A model generated the notes under the pieces. The model saw only the letters and a list, made by a program, of their open reading frames with translations. It was not told the origin of the DNA and did not search any database. DNA of 64,000 nt from the NCBI GenBank assembly GCA_003342895.1, contig PTFA01000010.1:7402837-7466836 (forward strand), written 5' to 3'. A program made the position numbers and the translations under genes. Each line of letters opens with the position of its first letter. Position 1 is the first letter of the stretch. The DNA comes from Casuarius casuarius. Lineage: Eukaryota > Chordata > Aves > Casuariiformes > Casuariidae. Of the stretch, positions 38,133 to 48,690 are shown in pieces.

Positions 38133-38343
38133 CCCTTCCCCTTCCCCTTCCCCTTCCCCTTTCCTATCTCTTTCCCTTTCCCTTCCCCTTCTTCTCCCCT
38201 TTCCCTTCCTTTTACCCTTTCCCTTTCTCTTTTCTTCCCTTTCCCTTTTTCTTTCCCTTTCTCTTCCCCTTTCCCCTTTCCCCTTTCCTCTTTCCCCGTC
38301 CCCTTTCTCTTCCCCTTTCTCTTCCCTTTCCCTTTTCCTTCTC
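38133..38343 (+). repeat. 211-nt polypyrimidine (CCCCTT/CCCTTT) tract
   Basis: Pure C/T except for A38166, A38214 and G38298. At 38138-38159 there are four C4 runs separated by TT, which can form a G-quadruplex on the minus strand and an i-motif on the plus strand. Repeated CCCCTTT units make mirror symmetry likely. The long frames over it on both strands are low-complexity artefacts. Confidence 0.95.
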
Positions 38344-38926
38344 ATCTCTATGATAGTACTGAACTAATATGGGTAGGTATAAACTGCAGGTTTGGGGTTG
38401 GTCTAATCTCCAATGCTCATACATTTTGTAGGGAAGCTTTTTTGTGTGTTCCTTTTTTTCTCTGCTGTCTAAACAACAAAATAAAAAACAATTTAGCATA
38501 CCAGAAGTAAGTGGCTTATCTAAGTTTTGTTATACTGGATGCTTTCTGCAAATAATGGCAAAACAGCACAGAGTGCCACAACTGAAATAATTTTTAAGTT
38601 AAAAGTTTAAATATGTGAAACTCTACCAAAATGAAGTTAAAATCCTATATTAAAAGTAGTATTGAAAATCAGGTGACAAGTCACTTGAGATTTGTTTCCT
38701 CTTCAATAACTTGCTGGGACGTGGGCATTTTTTTGACCAATGAGTCACTTCAAACTTTTTGTATTAAGCTCCTTTAAGTGTGTCAGTCGTAACACCTATG
38801 TCCAAAAGACACATGCTATCCTTTATACGTGAGTGGTGAAAACAGATGAACTTGGAATGAGATGTCTTTTCCAAATTCCAAATTCCTTCTGATTTCCAAA
38901 CACTTTTCCAAAGTGTTTAGAAGCAT

Positions 38927-39010
38927 AGGGCCAGATTTTTGGTAAAGGTAAGTCAGTATACTCCTGTGAATTTTGGTGGGACTTGGATGGTTTACACCAG
39001 CTGAAGAATT
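38927..39010. repeat. Old palindromic MITE-like amniote repeat
   Basis: It opens with GGGCCAGATTTTTGG and closes with TTTACACCAGCTGAAGAA. The outer parts are roughly reverse-complementary around a centre resembling CATTGACTTCAATGG. Similar palindromic units are common in reptile and bird DNA; I cannot name the family without a repeat library. Confidence 0.4.
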
Positions 39011-40821
39011 GGCACTTCAGACATATATATATGACTTATTGCATTGTCACGGTTAGACTAGAGAAAGAATAATTTTTAGGCTGAGTAACAGAAAGGAGGA
39101 TTGAAATCCTGCAACTTCTGTTCTTTTCTGGGTCTGAATGAAGCAACTGATAGCTTCACAGCTCTGCACAGGAAGTATTTCCAAAGGATAAGCAATCAGA
39201 AATTAAACTGCAATCCAGTAGTCTTCCTGACTCTTAAGTTTTTTCCACCAAGTGCCTGTAAAGAAGCAGGATACCCTGGGCACTTTGCACACTTTCCTCT
39301 CCAGGGTGGTATCTGGGGACCCTTGCAGAATACGACTGCAATAGAAAGTTGCCTTCTGCAGAGCAGCTGCTCTGTTGGGTTCTACAAAATGCTGAATTGG
39401 TGGGTACAGCTTGCTCTTTATCCCAAGGGCAGGAGTTAAAAATGCACAGGGGTGCAAGGCACCCTGCTCCCACTCACTTTTCTTTAGAGCGGTTATAGGT
39501 GTATGTGTATATACATGCATGTGCTTTTGTTTAACTCCGAAATGCGAGTCTCCACGTTTAGGATTTAAACATCCTGTTGGAAACATATCAGAAATAGTGC
39601 TATATTCAGAGCAGCAAATAGCTGAATGATATTCCAGACAGGAAGGCATTAACTTCAATTTGTTTATTTCTCGGTCTGAGTGTGTGTGTTTGTGTGTGAA
39701 TTTGGAACTTGTTTGAGAGAGGACAGTGGGAAGGGAAACCTCCTATTTTGGCTTTTCAAAGAGACTCCGGTGACAGCTTCTGGATATGTGCGCAGTTTTG
39801 TTCAACTTTGCACGTGTGGGGCGTTGAATGGAGATGTTTGAGGCAGCCTGCTGGCAGTGTTCAGGGCTGGCTGCTCAGAGACACATGTCCTCGGAAGTGG
39901 AGGCCAGGAGGGAAATGAGTCTAATGCAAAGCCAAAACGTTAGAGTAGTTTCACATTGAGTGGGACTGTAACTTGCTAAGCTGTGCTGCACTGGGAAACA
40001 GGAAGATGGCAACGTGTGCATGTGTACTGTGGGACTGATATGTCTAGCTGGACAAGGACAAGTTACAATAGGTCTGTGCCACCGCACCATCCCTTGCGTG
40101 CCCTCAAACATGCAAGATGCTTGAGTCAGGTCCCCTTAAGCGAAGGAATATTTGAGAACATTATAATATATACATTTTTTAATATTTATATACATGTTCC
40201 TCTTTTCCTCATGTTTGGGCTAGTTCTTGTTTGCTTTCCTACCTGGAGCACTCAGGGCCCAGACTTTTCAAAGGTTCCTCTGAAAGTAGAATTCTTATTT
40301 ATTCAGATGCTTGTTTTGTGGTGTCATTTGAACACAGTATAGGCTTTTCCTTTGCAGTGCTTTGATGAATCACTTTTTTTTTTCCATCCTGAGAATCAGT
40401 ATTATTGTTATGATCTTTCCTATTTCTCTGCACTGCAGCCCAACGATTGAATACTCCTTGAATTTCCTCATCTTTCCTATCTAAGCCACCTGTACATTTC
40501 TGTTTCTCCAGAAAAATCTATCAGTGATTGTGAGTCACTTCACTTGCTTGCTAAATTGAGCTACTTCTTGTCTTTAAAGCATGTACATGTCAAGGGTTCT
40601 GAGCAAATACTATGTTTATTGCCTGGATTTCTCTTTGAGGTATTGCTCTGTAACCAAATTCCCTTTCTAGAAAACAGTACTTCTCCAGCTCCCAAGTACT
40701 GCAAGATTTACCGCACTGAGGTGTTCAGTGAAAGTTTCTGTAGACATGTCAAGTACTAGTTGGTATTCAAGAAAAACTGCCTGCTCAGTAAGTCATTAAA
40801 ACGGAGAATATGTTCTTGCAG

Positions 40822-41283
40822 GGACCATGATGTCTTCACCAAATGTTGCCAACATGGAAGAAATACCTTTGGAAGATGATGAGCGAGACAGCATAGAATA
40901 CAAGATCCTAATGGCCTATGCCCAGCGGCGGTTGTCTGCCAGTAAATATGAGAAACTTATGAAAAAGGAAGCTAACATGCAGAAATCCTCATCCTTAATC
41001 AGGAGAGAAGAGAAGTTCGAAGCTCAAGGCTATAAAGTTGGGCCAAGCCAAACAGAGGTTTCGCAGGACACCGGTTTGAAACACCTAAGCCAAAAGCAAA
41101 TAAGACAAAGATCTGTCTCAAAATATTGTCTACCCTCTTCCTTCATCAGAGAAAAACATGAAAAATCCCCAAAGCCTTCATTGCCCCAAAAGCAATTCTT
41201 GCCCCAAAGTTCCACAGTGTGTTTCTACCTTCCTAGGATACAGCTTCAGGGCCCTTCAGAAGTGAAGCAAGAGCATCTGACAG
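40822..41283 (+). CDS. BCL2L14: BCL2L14 coding exon 1 (residues 1-152 and first base of 153)
   Basis: The acceptor is a TTCTTGCAG ending at 40821 and the donor is CAG|GTATTT after 41283. Only five UTR bases (GGACC) precede the ATG at 40827, so an upstream non-coding exon must exist. Two ATGs sit in tandem (40827 and 40830). The second aligns exactly with the human initiator: the same number of residues separates it from EEIPL. A third in-frame ATG (residue 10, 40854) has the best Kozak context (A at -3, G at +4). The exon encodes the acidic N-terminus and the long basic linker, and ends in phase 1. Confidence 0.93.
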
Positions 41284-44200
41284 GTATTTTTCAGTTCTTT
41301 CCTTCTGCTGTTGTTAGTTTCTCTTTAAATTTTTCTCTAAATAGCTTAAATGGATAGTAGCCTGTGGAAAGGGAGGAAGAGCAGGAAGGTTTTTTTTCCC
41401 TGCTCCGTCATCTTTTATGCTAGCTCTATTGAGTTCCAATTAGGAAGTCAGATTGCCAGATCTTCACTAGTGCTTGCACACATGAGACTCACGCTTGTGA
41501 CTGCTTTTTTTGTTTGTTTGTTTTCCACCATACGGTGTTAAATAACTTACTATTGTACAGGTTGTTTTGTCCAAGCATTTCATACCTGGCTAGAAATAAA
41601 ATGCAAGACACTGGTCAGACAGAAGATTTACGCACAAAAATCAGGGAAGGGAAGTTATATGAAAGCCTGTTCGAGAGCTTTATCATGGGATACATATTCC
41701 ACACTAAAGACCAAATTGCTAGACTCAGCTTTAAACTCCATGGTACCATGCAGTTGGCAGCAACCAGACCTAAGCACAGAGAAGCCCTGTGCCTCTAGGT
41801 GGCCTCTCATAATCCCCACTGTTGTTAGAGCTCAAATGGGAGCCGTCTTCTGGAGTTATTTTAATCTCCTCCGTACATTGCTACCACTGCCACAGGATTC
41901 CTCTCGAGTATAGTCCCTGACTGAGGAGAGGAGGTTAGAAAAAAACAATGTTTGGTCTGAGGCTGGTTGAGAAGGACCAGATCTTGCTTTTGAGAAAGCT
42001 GAGGAGGAACTTCCCTGTAGTAAAAGTCTGAACCTGCCCTCCCATGTATTGGAAAAAGAGGTGGTGGGTGGCAGTTATTCATCTAAATTTAGGGATCCCA
42101 TCGATGTAAATGACTTCTTGTACCTCAGCCCCCAGAGCCAGGTGTGCATGAAGTGTTACACTGTACACAATGAGATTTTATCTTTTCTACTCTGAAAAAT
42201 AAGTCATGCCTTAACTTCTCATAAAAGATTGAGAGATGATGATGAGGTATCCCCATTAAGTAGCCATATACAGTATATGATAGGTTGCAATGGTGTTCTC
42301 ATATAAATAAGGGGGTTTTGTTTGTTTAATTTGTCCCAGCTTGATACTATTGGCTCAGGGACCTGCTGATGGCAATGTTGCTCTCCCCTTTTGCCATATT
42401 TAAAGACATTTCTAAAGATTTTCCATCACTCACGTCTCCAGCCTAAAGCCCAACCCTAATCAGTTTAACTGTTTTGGACCAGCTCCTACTCACTAAGCCC
42501 TTAATTCTCCCTGCTCTCAAATCCAGTTGTATCTCCCAAGAGAGGTTCTTTGCCCTTGCCTGGTACATTTTGCTGCAGAGAAATGACTGTGACTTTCCAC
42601 AGTTTGGTTGCCAAGGACATATGTCTGCACCCAGATATCACATGCTATGGTTTCCATTTTTATTTCCATTTTTATTTCCATTTTATTTTTACATTTTATT
42701 TTCTTTTTATTTTTACGTTGTCAAAAAAAGCTCCCAGGAGTTTCAGGGTCAATTCCGTGATGGTCCCTCCAATATACCATCATTTTCCCTGCAGGTGGCA
42801 GCACAGCCTCAAGCTAAAATCTCTCCGTGCTTGGCTTAACCTCCCCAGACCTGGTGTTTGCCTTCAAATCCATCCTGGCCTTCAGCAGATTGCTGGATGA
42901 AATCCTAAAACTTTATTATTTGTAACATATATTGTTGGCAGCTCTAATGCAAGCTTGGCCAGGCTATTCTGCAAAAAATGGAGGTGCTTTTGGGGATTAC
43001 TTGTCTAAATAGCAGGCCTATTCTGTTTAAAACCAGTTGCCTAATCTTATATTTCCAAAGACATACTCATACGCTGTCACAAATGGTCCGATCCCCTTCC
43101 TAGAAGTGCAGCAGCTTCTGGACAGACTCTGCATGCAGTCGGAGGGAAGGAAATGTCTTGGGGTTGATTCACCAACCTTGAAATGCAGTTTTTATTGACT
43201 GCATTAACCCCTGCTACCCTCACAATAAACTCTGCTTGTGAATTTTACACACGTGTTATGGGTCAGGCTGCTGCTGAGCTTGTCTCACTGTCTGCTGATC
43301 ACTGCCACTCCTGTGTGGTGGTGGTGGGGAGATCAAGTTTCACATCCCAGCCTCAGGGAGGCTAATTGCAAGAAAGAGCAACTCCCAGCTGAAACAAAGC
43401 TTTCTATAGCTCTGTGCTATAGCAGGAGCCCCTTAAGGCTCCCCCAGCCTTCCACTTGTGAGGGTCCTGAACAGCATCATTACACAAGGTGGATAAAGCC
43501 AGACTGGCTGCAGGGTGATGAGTTCTCCCAATATTCATATCTGTTTAATACAACAGTGTCAAACATGGGAGAAGCTTTTGTGGTAGAGGTGCCTCTGAAG
43601 TGAAGCCTGCTTCTCTGTGCTCAGGATCAGCCGGTTGGAACAAGGAGAGAGCATTGAAATGCACTGTCTTTCCTAAATCTAGGCCTGCAGGTGAACTAGC
43701 CATGGGCCATTCACAAACCACTTGTGGTAGCATCTAAGATTCACTGTCCTACAGAGCTGTTCTCTCTAGTTTCTTAATCTATGATGTGTAAGGATCTATG
43801 ATAGTGAGCAACATTCACATTTGCTTCTGTATGGCCTCTGTATGGTTAGCTGCTACTCAAAAACTAGAGAGAGGTTGTAATGTATTACTTGTCTCTCTAA
43901 ATTGTTACCACCTGATCTTAGGCAATAGCAAAGCCTGTGTATCTCTTGATATCCTCTGTGCATTGCCACCTCAGGGGGCATGTAGATGAGTAAAGCTTTG
44001 AGTTATTTCCTGGAAATATTAATTGCCTTCTTTGTTTCCCACCCCCCCCCCTTCCAAATCAGATGAGACGGCAAATGTTGACCACATTGCAGACAGGCTG
44101 GCCAAGCTCGTTACTTCCAGATCTCAGCCATCTCCTTCAGATGTGTCATTCAAGATGATGGTTCACTGCCAGGGTCCAGAACAACAGGATAGAGATGCTG

Positions 44201-47200
44201 CTGATGGAAATACGGGTGGAGAAAATGGTAAGGGTGAAGAATTTTATGCTCATAGGAAGTATGTCAGGTTGGTATTGCACACTGAGGCATTTTCCTCTAG
44301 AAATGGTGAAGTAGTCATGCGTTCTGGGGTAAGACTCTATGAAGAAACAAGTTTGCTCTGCTGGGTCTTGCTCTGTCACCTGCATTTCAGGGGATGCTCC
44401 GGCTGCGTAAGTCCTGCCTGCTATTGCAATAAAAAGAACATCCTTAAAAATCCAAGGAGGTGTGTGACATGAGACAAAGAGAGTGGAGGTGAAGTGACAT
44501 AAGGTCACAGAGCAGTGCTAGGAGCGGCAGAGCTGGGAACAGAATAATACATTGAGCTTCTAAGGCCAAAGACCTGTTCCTTGGGAAATAATGTCTTGAT
44601 TAAAGGCCAGTCCCTCTCTGGTGAGGGAACAACCTCTGTTAAAAATCTGAATTGTTTATCTTCCAAAACATCTGCAGAGATCTAGTTTTCATGCAAGCTT
44701 TCTAGGAATTTCTGGTTACAATCTGACAAACCTGGAGATTGTTCTAGTGAGTTATGGAAGGTATAACTGGTAATGATGGGAGGATATCTCTTCCTAATTT
44801 GAAGTTCATTTTTCTTGGGCTTCTGCCAGCTGTTCTTTCACACTATCGTATTATCAGTCATGCCTTGAAGCACAAAGCTAGCAATGGGATGTTAAAGTCC
44901 CTACTCTTTTCCAGATTCTTAACCGGAACAAAATCTTGTGCAGATGGAGAAATAGCGCTACTTACTCCATGCGGACTTGAACAGTGAGCTTCTGCCTAAA
45001 GCCTGGATACAGAATGCCTTGTGATTTTTTTCACAAAATAGCAGCTGTTTTCATGATTAGTTGGCACCAAGGCTTTCGCTGTAGCTCACTATTTGGATCC
45101 TACTAGAAGGCTGTGGTGTTTACGTTGCTGTTCTTTCTTTAACAGATGAAGAAAAGATAATACAAACAATAGTTGCACTGTTAAGAAAATCAGGGGATCA
45201 ACTAGAAAAAAAGGTAAATACTTCTGTTTTCAGCAGCTTGAGTGTGTCTGTGTGCATACATACACGCGTGTGAGAGAGAGGGATTAAACATTTGTTGGGA
45301 ATGAATGTTTTGTAACCCAGCTCTTGTTGTCTCTATCTTGAACCTCTCTTTCCACACTTGGGCCTTTCTGAAACTTTTGCCATTCAGTCTGAAATCTTTC
45401 TTAAGACCAGAGGTCTAGCACAGATCTCTACTGGAGAGCAGGGGAAAGACAACAAAGAGGTTGTGCAGTTCCTTGCCTAGTTCCTGTTGCGTTTCATAGG
45501 AAGCTGAGCACTTGACTGAGTCTGAGAACTTTTGACTTGGCATTAAACTTTGCGTACAAGTTGTTCCCAGTGAAGGGAGGGAAACTCTACTGCTCTGAGA
45601 GCTGTTGTCAGGAAAAGGGAAATAAATTTTTTGAGTGAATGGGCCTGCATGAGCACATTAGTTGGAGCAGAGCTGGGCGTTGTCTCTATTAAAAATATAG
45701 GTCCTTGCACCCTTAGCTCCCTTCTTTAGCTGCCCTTCTGCTCTGCAAAGGTGTACTCACATGTGGAGGACACGGAAGCAGAGAGTTACCCAGGTATGGT
45801 AAGAAGTGTTGCAAAGACTGTGACTGAGTAAGGGGAGCTTAGCACAGCAGGGGCCACGGGCCCTTCTCATAGCCTTGCCTCTTGTGTCACCCTCCCACTG
45901 CTCCTGTATTCCCTTGTCTCCTAACCTGCAGGCCTAGATGCAAGTGTCACCCTTGGTTTGCGTTTTTTTTCTCTCTCTGCTTCTTTCATTCAAATGAAAA
46001 AAAGCTGAAGAGTTTTCAGAGGAGAAGCCCCTGAACCATCTCCTGAGCCTGAAGGAACAGCCTTGTAGTGAGGCGTGGGGTTTGTATGTCTTCTTTTGCA
46101 ATCAGCACCATGATTAGATTATAGTCTCTCTCTATATTACCTAGAGATGCTCTACTTTCCCATGGGAATGAGCCCATAGAGATGGAGAAAGCAAGTATCA
46201 CAAAAGTTTAACCAGTCCTTATTCTTATTTTCAGATCAAGAAGGACAAGACTTTCTATCAGCATTTTATAGACATGCTGTCCTACAGCTTCTTTGAGAGG
46301 GTCACTGATCTAATCCTGGAGGATGTCTCAGCAGACTCAACAAGTGAGACAGAAGGCCAAGTACAATGCACCAAAGTTGCCTTTGCACTGGAAGTCGCAA
46401 CAAGACTTACTGCTGTGGACAACCATCCAATGAACATAGTCCTGGGCTTTGGAATAAAGTACCTCAGAGAACACTTCACGCCTTGGATTCAGAACCAGGG
46501 TGGCTGGGTATGAGTTTTCCTCGCTTGACTTATAGCCTAAGGCACCTAGAAGTAGTCTACTTCACAAAGCTAGAATGAGCCAGAGGCAAACAAAAACAAA
46601 AAGGTATTCTTTAACACAGTGTGTGCTTATGCTGTGGAATTCTTTACTACAAGATCTTCTCTGTGCTGAAAGTTTTTTGTTTACATAGGCCCAAAAATCA
46701 ATAGGAGAAATTCATGGAGGGCTGTTAAATATAAAACACTATTCCTGGCCCAGTCAGTGTCTCCATCACAGATAACGGAAGGCTGTGAGAAACACCAGGA
46801 AACTTTACTACATGCTTGCCCTAATCTTATACTCCTCCCTAGAAGTCTGCTTTTGGCCAATTCTGGAGACAAGATGAAGTTCAGTAGTTCATACAGTCTG
46901 CCCTTGTGATGTGGTATGCTTCCACTTTGTCTGTACACAAAGGCATCTATTTATCTTCATGTCTCTTTTCCAAAGTTGGTTGTGTAAGGTGTTCTTTTGC
47001 TAGCAGTGGTCTTGAGCTGCTGCCCTTTTTAGCTCATTTGCCTGGATTTGTTGTGAGACATTTGCAGTGGAGCTCCTAGTCACTTTGTGCTTCATGAAGC
47101 GAATGAGAAACATTCAGCATCTGTAAAGTGTATGTCCATTGAAATAGATAGAATGTGAGGATATTTGATGATGTGGTCATGAAATCCTGCTGGAAAATGA

Positions 47201-47317
47201 ACTGACTGCAGATTTGAAAATATACTGAGGTTCCTCACTGCTTCTATAATTGTAACTCTTCTTCCTCTGTTACAGGAGAAGGCTTTGACTTTGCTGGATC
47301 AGGAAGAAATTGAATAA
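40827..47317 (+). CDS. BCL2L14: BCL2L14 (Bcl-G), apoptosis facilitator Bcl-2-like protein 14, five coding exons
   Basis: Joined coding exons are 40827-41283, 44063-44227, 45146-45213, 46235-46507 and 47276-47317, giving 1005 nt or 334 residues plus a TAA stop; the human protein is 327 residues. Every junction is GT-AG and the frame is kept (phases 1, 1, 0, 0). Seen in the protein: an acidic N-terminal block EEIPLEDDE (residues 11-19) followed by IEYKIL, matching the human EEIPLDDDD...IEFKIL; a basic, serine-rich low-complexity region to about 150; a BH3 motif LLRKSGDQLEKK (219-230) with the family L-x3-G-D pattern; NHPMN (293-297) and LGFG (300-303), both also in the human protein; and a BH2-like PWIQNQGGW (313-321). 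There is no C-terminal membrane anchor. Members of this family are BH3-containing Bcl-2 relatives linked to apoptosis and enriched in testis and gut in mammals; activity in this species is inferred. Identity is secure; only the 5' UTR exons are uncertain. Confidence 0.95.
41284..44062 (+). other. BCL2L14: BCL2L14 intron between coding exons 1 and 2
   Basis: GT-AG intron of about 2.8 kb. It holds a T-rich short tandem repeat at 42651-42716 and no other coding signal. Open frames inside it (for example 41514-41798) have no recognisable homology and are not needed to keep frame. Confidence 0.85.
42651..42716 (+). repeat. T-rich short tandem repeat, TTTTTATTTCCA-like unit
   Basis: The unit CCATTTTTATTT recurs three times and then degrades into TTTTATTTT/TTTTTACA variants. 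It lies in the BCL2L14 intron. Confidence 0.85.
44063..44227 (+). CDS. BCL2L14: BCL2L14 coding exon 2 (residues 153-207)
   Basis: This 165-nt exon begins after CCAAATCAG and ends at AATG|GTAAGG. It completes codon 153 (Asp) and encodes DETANVDHIADRLAKLV, which aligns with the human segment VISIANRVAEIV, then a polar Gly/Asp/Gln-rich stretch. It is phase 1 on both sides, so skipping it would keep the reading frame. The acceptor pyrimidine tract is dominated by a run of ten C residues (44042-44050 and neighbours), which is unusual. Confidence 0.92.
44475..44570 (-). mobile_element. MIR/CORE-type SINE fragment within BCL2L14 intron
   Basis: AGTGACATAAGGTCACAGAG, then CAGAGCTGGGAACAGAA, follows the reverse-complemented MIR core (AAGTNACTTGCCCAAGGTCA, then GGCAGAGCTGGGATT). 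It lies antisense to the gene. Confidence 0.6.
45146..45213 (+). CDS. BCL2L14: BCL2L14 coding exon 3 (BH3-encoding micro-exon, residues 208-230)
   Basis: A 68-nt exon lies between acceptor TTCTTTCTTTAACAG and donor AAG|GTAAAT. It encodes DEEKIIQTIVALLRKSGDQL and ends in EKK. The BH3 core (L220, G224, D225) lies wholly in this exon, and its basic tail continues as IKKDK in the next. It corresponds to the human LLKYSGDQLERKLKKDK region. Skipping it would shift the frame and remove BH3. Confidence 0.93.
46235..46507 (+). CDS. BCL2L14: BCL2L14 coding exon 4 (Bcl-2 homology core, residues 231-321)
   Basis: The acceptor is CTTATTTTCAG (ends 46234) and the donor is TGG|GTATGA. The 273-nt exon is phase 0 at both ends. 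It encodes the helical core: FYQHFIDMLSYSFFERVTD, then an acidic Ser/Thr/Glu insert (about 261-272), ALEVATRLTAVDNHPMN, LGFGIKYLREHF and PWIQNQGGW. The last two blocks are the family's most conserved features and match human KYLKENFSPWIQQHGGW. Confidence 0.95.
46508..47275 (+). other. BCL2L14: BCL2L14 last intron
   Basis: A 768-nt GT-AG intron with no recognisable features inside. Confidence 0.85.
47276..47317 (+). CDS. BCL2L14: BCL2L14 coding exon 5 (C-terminal 13 residues and stop)
   Basis: After CTTCCTCTGTTACAG, 42 nt encode EKALTLLDQEEIE and TAA. The human protein ends similarly, EK followed by a short acidic tail, with no transmembrane segment. The exon continues into the 3'UTR. Confidence 0.92.
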   Translation, partial: EKALTLLDQEEIE

Positions 47318-48690
47318 TCATGACTGCATTCATTCTTCAGGGTGCATAAAGCCGTCAGTGAAGGAATATGCTGGATCTTACCACAACCCAATGCCAGAAT
47401 GATTACTGGCTATTTATTTTTAGTTCAAAGGAAGGCTGCAGTGTTGCTTGGACAACTCTAATGGAAACAATTTCACATTTTTAAAATTGGTATTGATGTA
47501 GAAGTGTTCTTCAGTGTATACGAAGGCACTCCTCATAGCACATTCAGCTCCATGGATAGTGGCTTCAGGTCACTACCTTTCTGAGTAGAGATGCTTCCCA
47601 CTACTCTTATGAATGGCTGTTAAAGTGCAAATGGGAGGAAAATACCAAAGTGTGCAGTCAAGAATCACTGGACTGTGATCAGCCATCAGGCAAGTGTGAT
47701 GGGTGCTGCCAGCTTTGTGTGGTTCATAGTGATGTCATCTGATATCAATCCTACTGTCCCTTATTAGGAGGTACACCTATGCAAGGTACACCTATCGCTT
47801 TTCTCTCTCTTTCTCTGTTTAGATTCTCCAAAGAACTGATGCCATTTTATTTTTCTGTAAGGGACCGAGTAAGGGAAATGAAGGCTGTTTACTTCAGTGC
47901 CTTCCCTGTTTGCCCGAGAAAATAGACTTGATCCACGTATAGATACTTTTAATGTGAACTCGTCCATTTTAACCCTCTTCCAACCATAGTGCAGTAGATG
48001 TTGGCTTCTACAACATTATTTTGTCTATTAATCTGGAAGATACAAGCGCTGTGCAAGCTTTGTAGTTCAAGAAATTTAGAATTTATCTTTCTGTGTTAGT
48101 TTTCCTCCATATTCAAAAGGAACTCCATGCTACATGTAATCTCAGCGATTTCTCAGAAAACAGCTGTACCTTCAACCATTGAAAACAAATAATCTGATTA
48201 GAATTCTTGAATCTGGAAATGTGGCAGAGGAAGGAACAACAGTGCATCATTTAGTAGCGATGTATGCCAGTGAAACTATTCACGATTTTGAGGATGTTTT
48301 GTGCAGTGCATTTTGCTATGGGGCCATTTGTAACCCGTTTGGCTGATGACTACTGGATTTCCATCCCCTGTGAATCCCCAGTGGAGAAAGAAAGAACTTG
48401 GAACATCTGCTGAAGCTGTGAAATCATAGTGTTGCTTCTTAATACATGATTTTCCAGTACAAACAGTTAATGATGTTCCCTGAAAAGGTTCTCTACCTCT
48501 TAGTTAGATGTCCTTGCATTACAGGTACTCATTATATGTGTACAAGTATGTTAACTACAAAGACTGCATGAAAACTTATTAACAAATCATGAATTTGGAT
48601 GAAAGTGATAAAAAGCATTTGAACTGGATGTGTAAAATAAGCAATGCCATAAAAGATGAGCATTTTTAATAAACCTTAAGACCTTAAGCT
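47318..48690 (+). other. BCL2L14: BCL2L14 3'UTR
   Basis: AT-rich sequence without conserved reading frame follows the TAA. It contains a TATTTATTTTTA AU-rich motif near 47410 and ends with the AATAAA hexamer at 48668-48673. The exact cleavage site (about 48690) is inferred from the usual 10-30 nt spacing. Confidence 0.8.
48668..48673 (+). terminator. BCL2L14: Canonical poly(A) signal AATAAA, BCL2L14 proximal
   Basis: A perfect AATAAA lies 1.35 kb after the stop codon. It is the first such hexamer seen after the stop, and a T-rich stretch with TTTGACTCATTATGCG follows. Confidence 0.75.

Larger units (their letters stand above)
33392..40821 (+). other. Probable BCL2L14 intron 1 or upstream non-coding DNA
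   Basis: No coding exon was recognised in this 7.4 kb. It holds a three-copy 16-bp repeat (35248-35295), a 27-bp exact duplication (37170-37223), a 211-nt polypyrimidine tract (38133-38343) and an old palindromic repeat (about 38927-39010). It ends at the TTCTTGCAG acceptor before the coding start. Confidence 0.5.
44228..46234 (+). other. BCL2L14: BCL2L14 introns flanking the BH3 exon
   Basis: These are two GT-AG introns (44228-45145 and 45214-46234) interrupted by the 68-nt exon 3. The first contains a minus-oriented MIR-like SINE near 44475-44570; the second contains a short purine/GT-rich patch at 45245-45285. No other genes were seen. Confidence 0.85.

Noticed and set aside
37962..38510. 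Arg/Glu/Lys-rich and Phe/Pro/Ser-rich frames on both strands
   Set aside because: Direct translation of the polypyrimidine tract; low-complexity artefacts.
39203..39658. 151-residue minus-strand open frame
   Set aside because: No homology; lies in probable intron 1 of a + strand gene.
41514..41798. Possible extra BCL2L14 exon in the first coding intron
   Set aside because: Exons 1 and 2 already join in frame with good splice sites, and the peptide does not resemble any part of Bcl-G.
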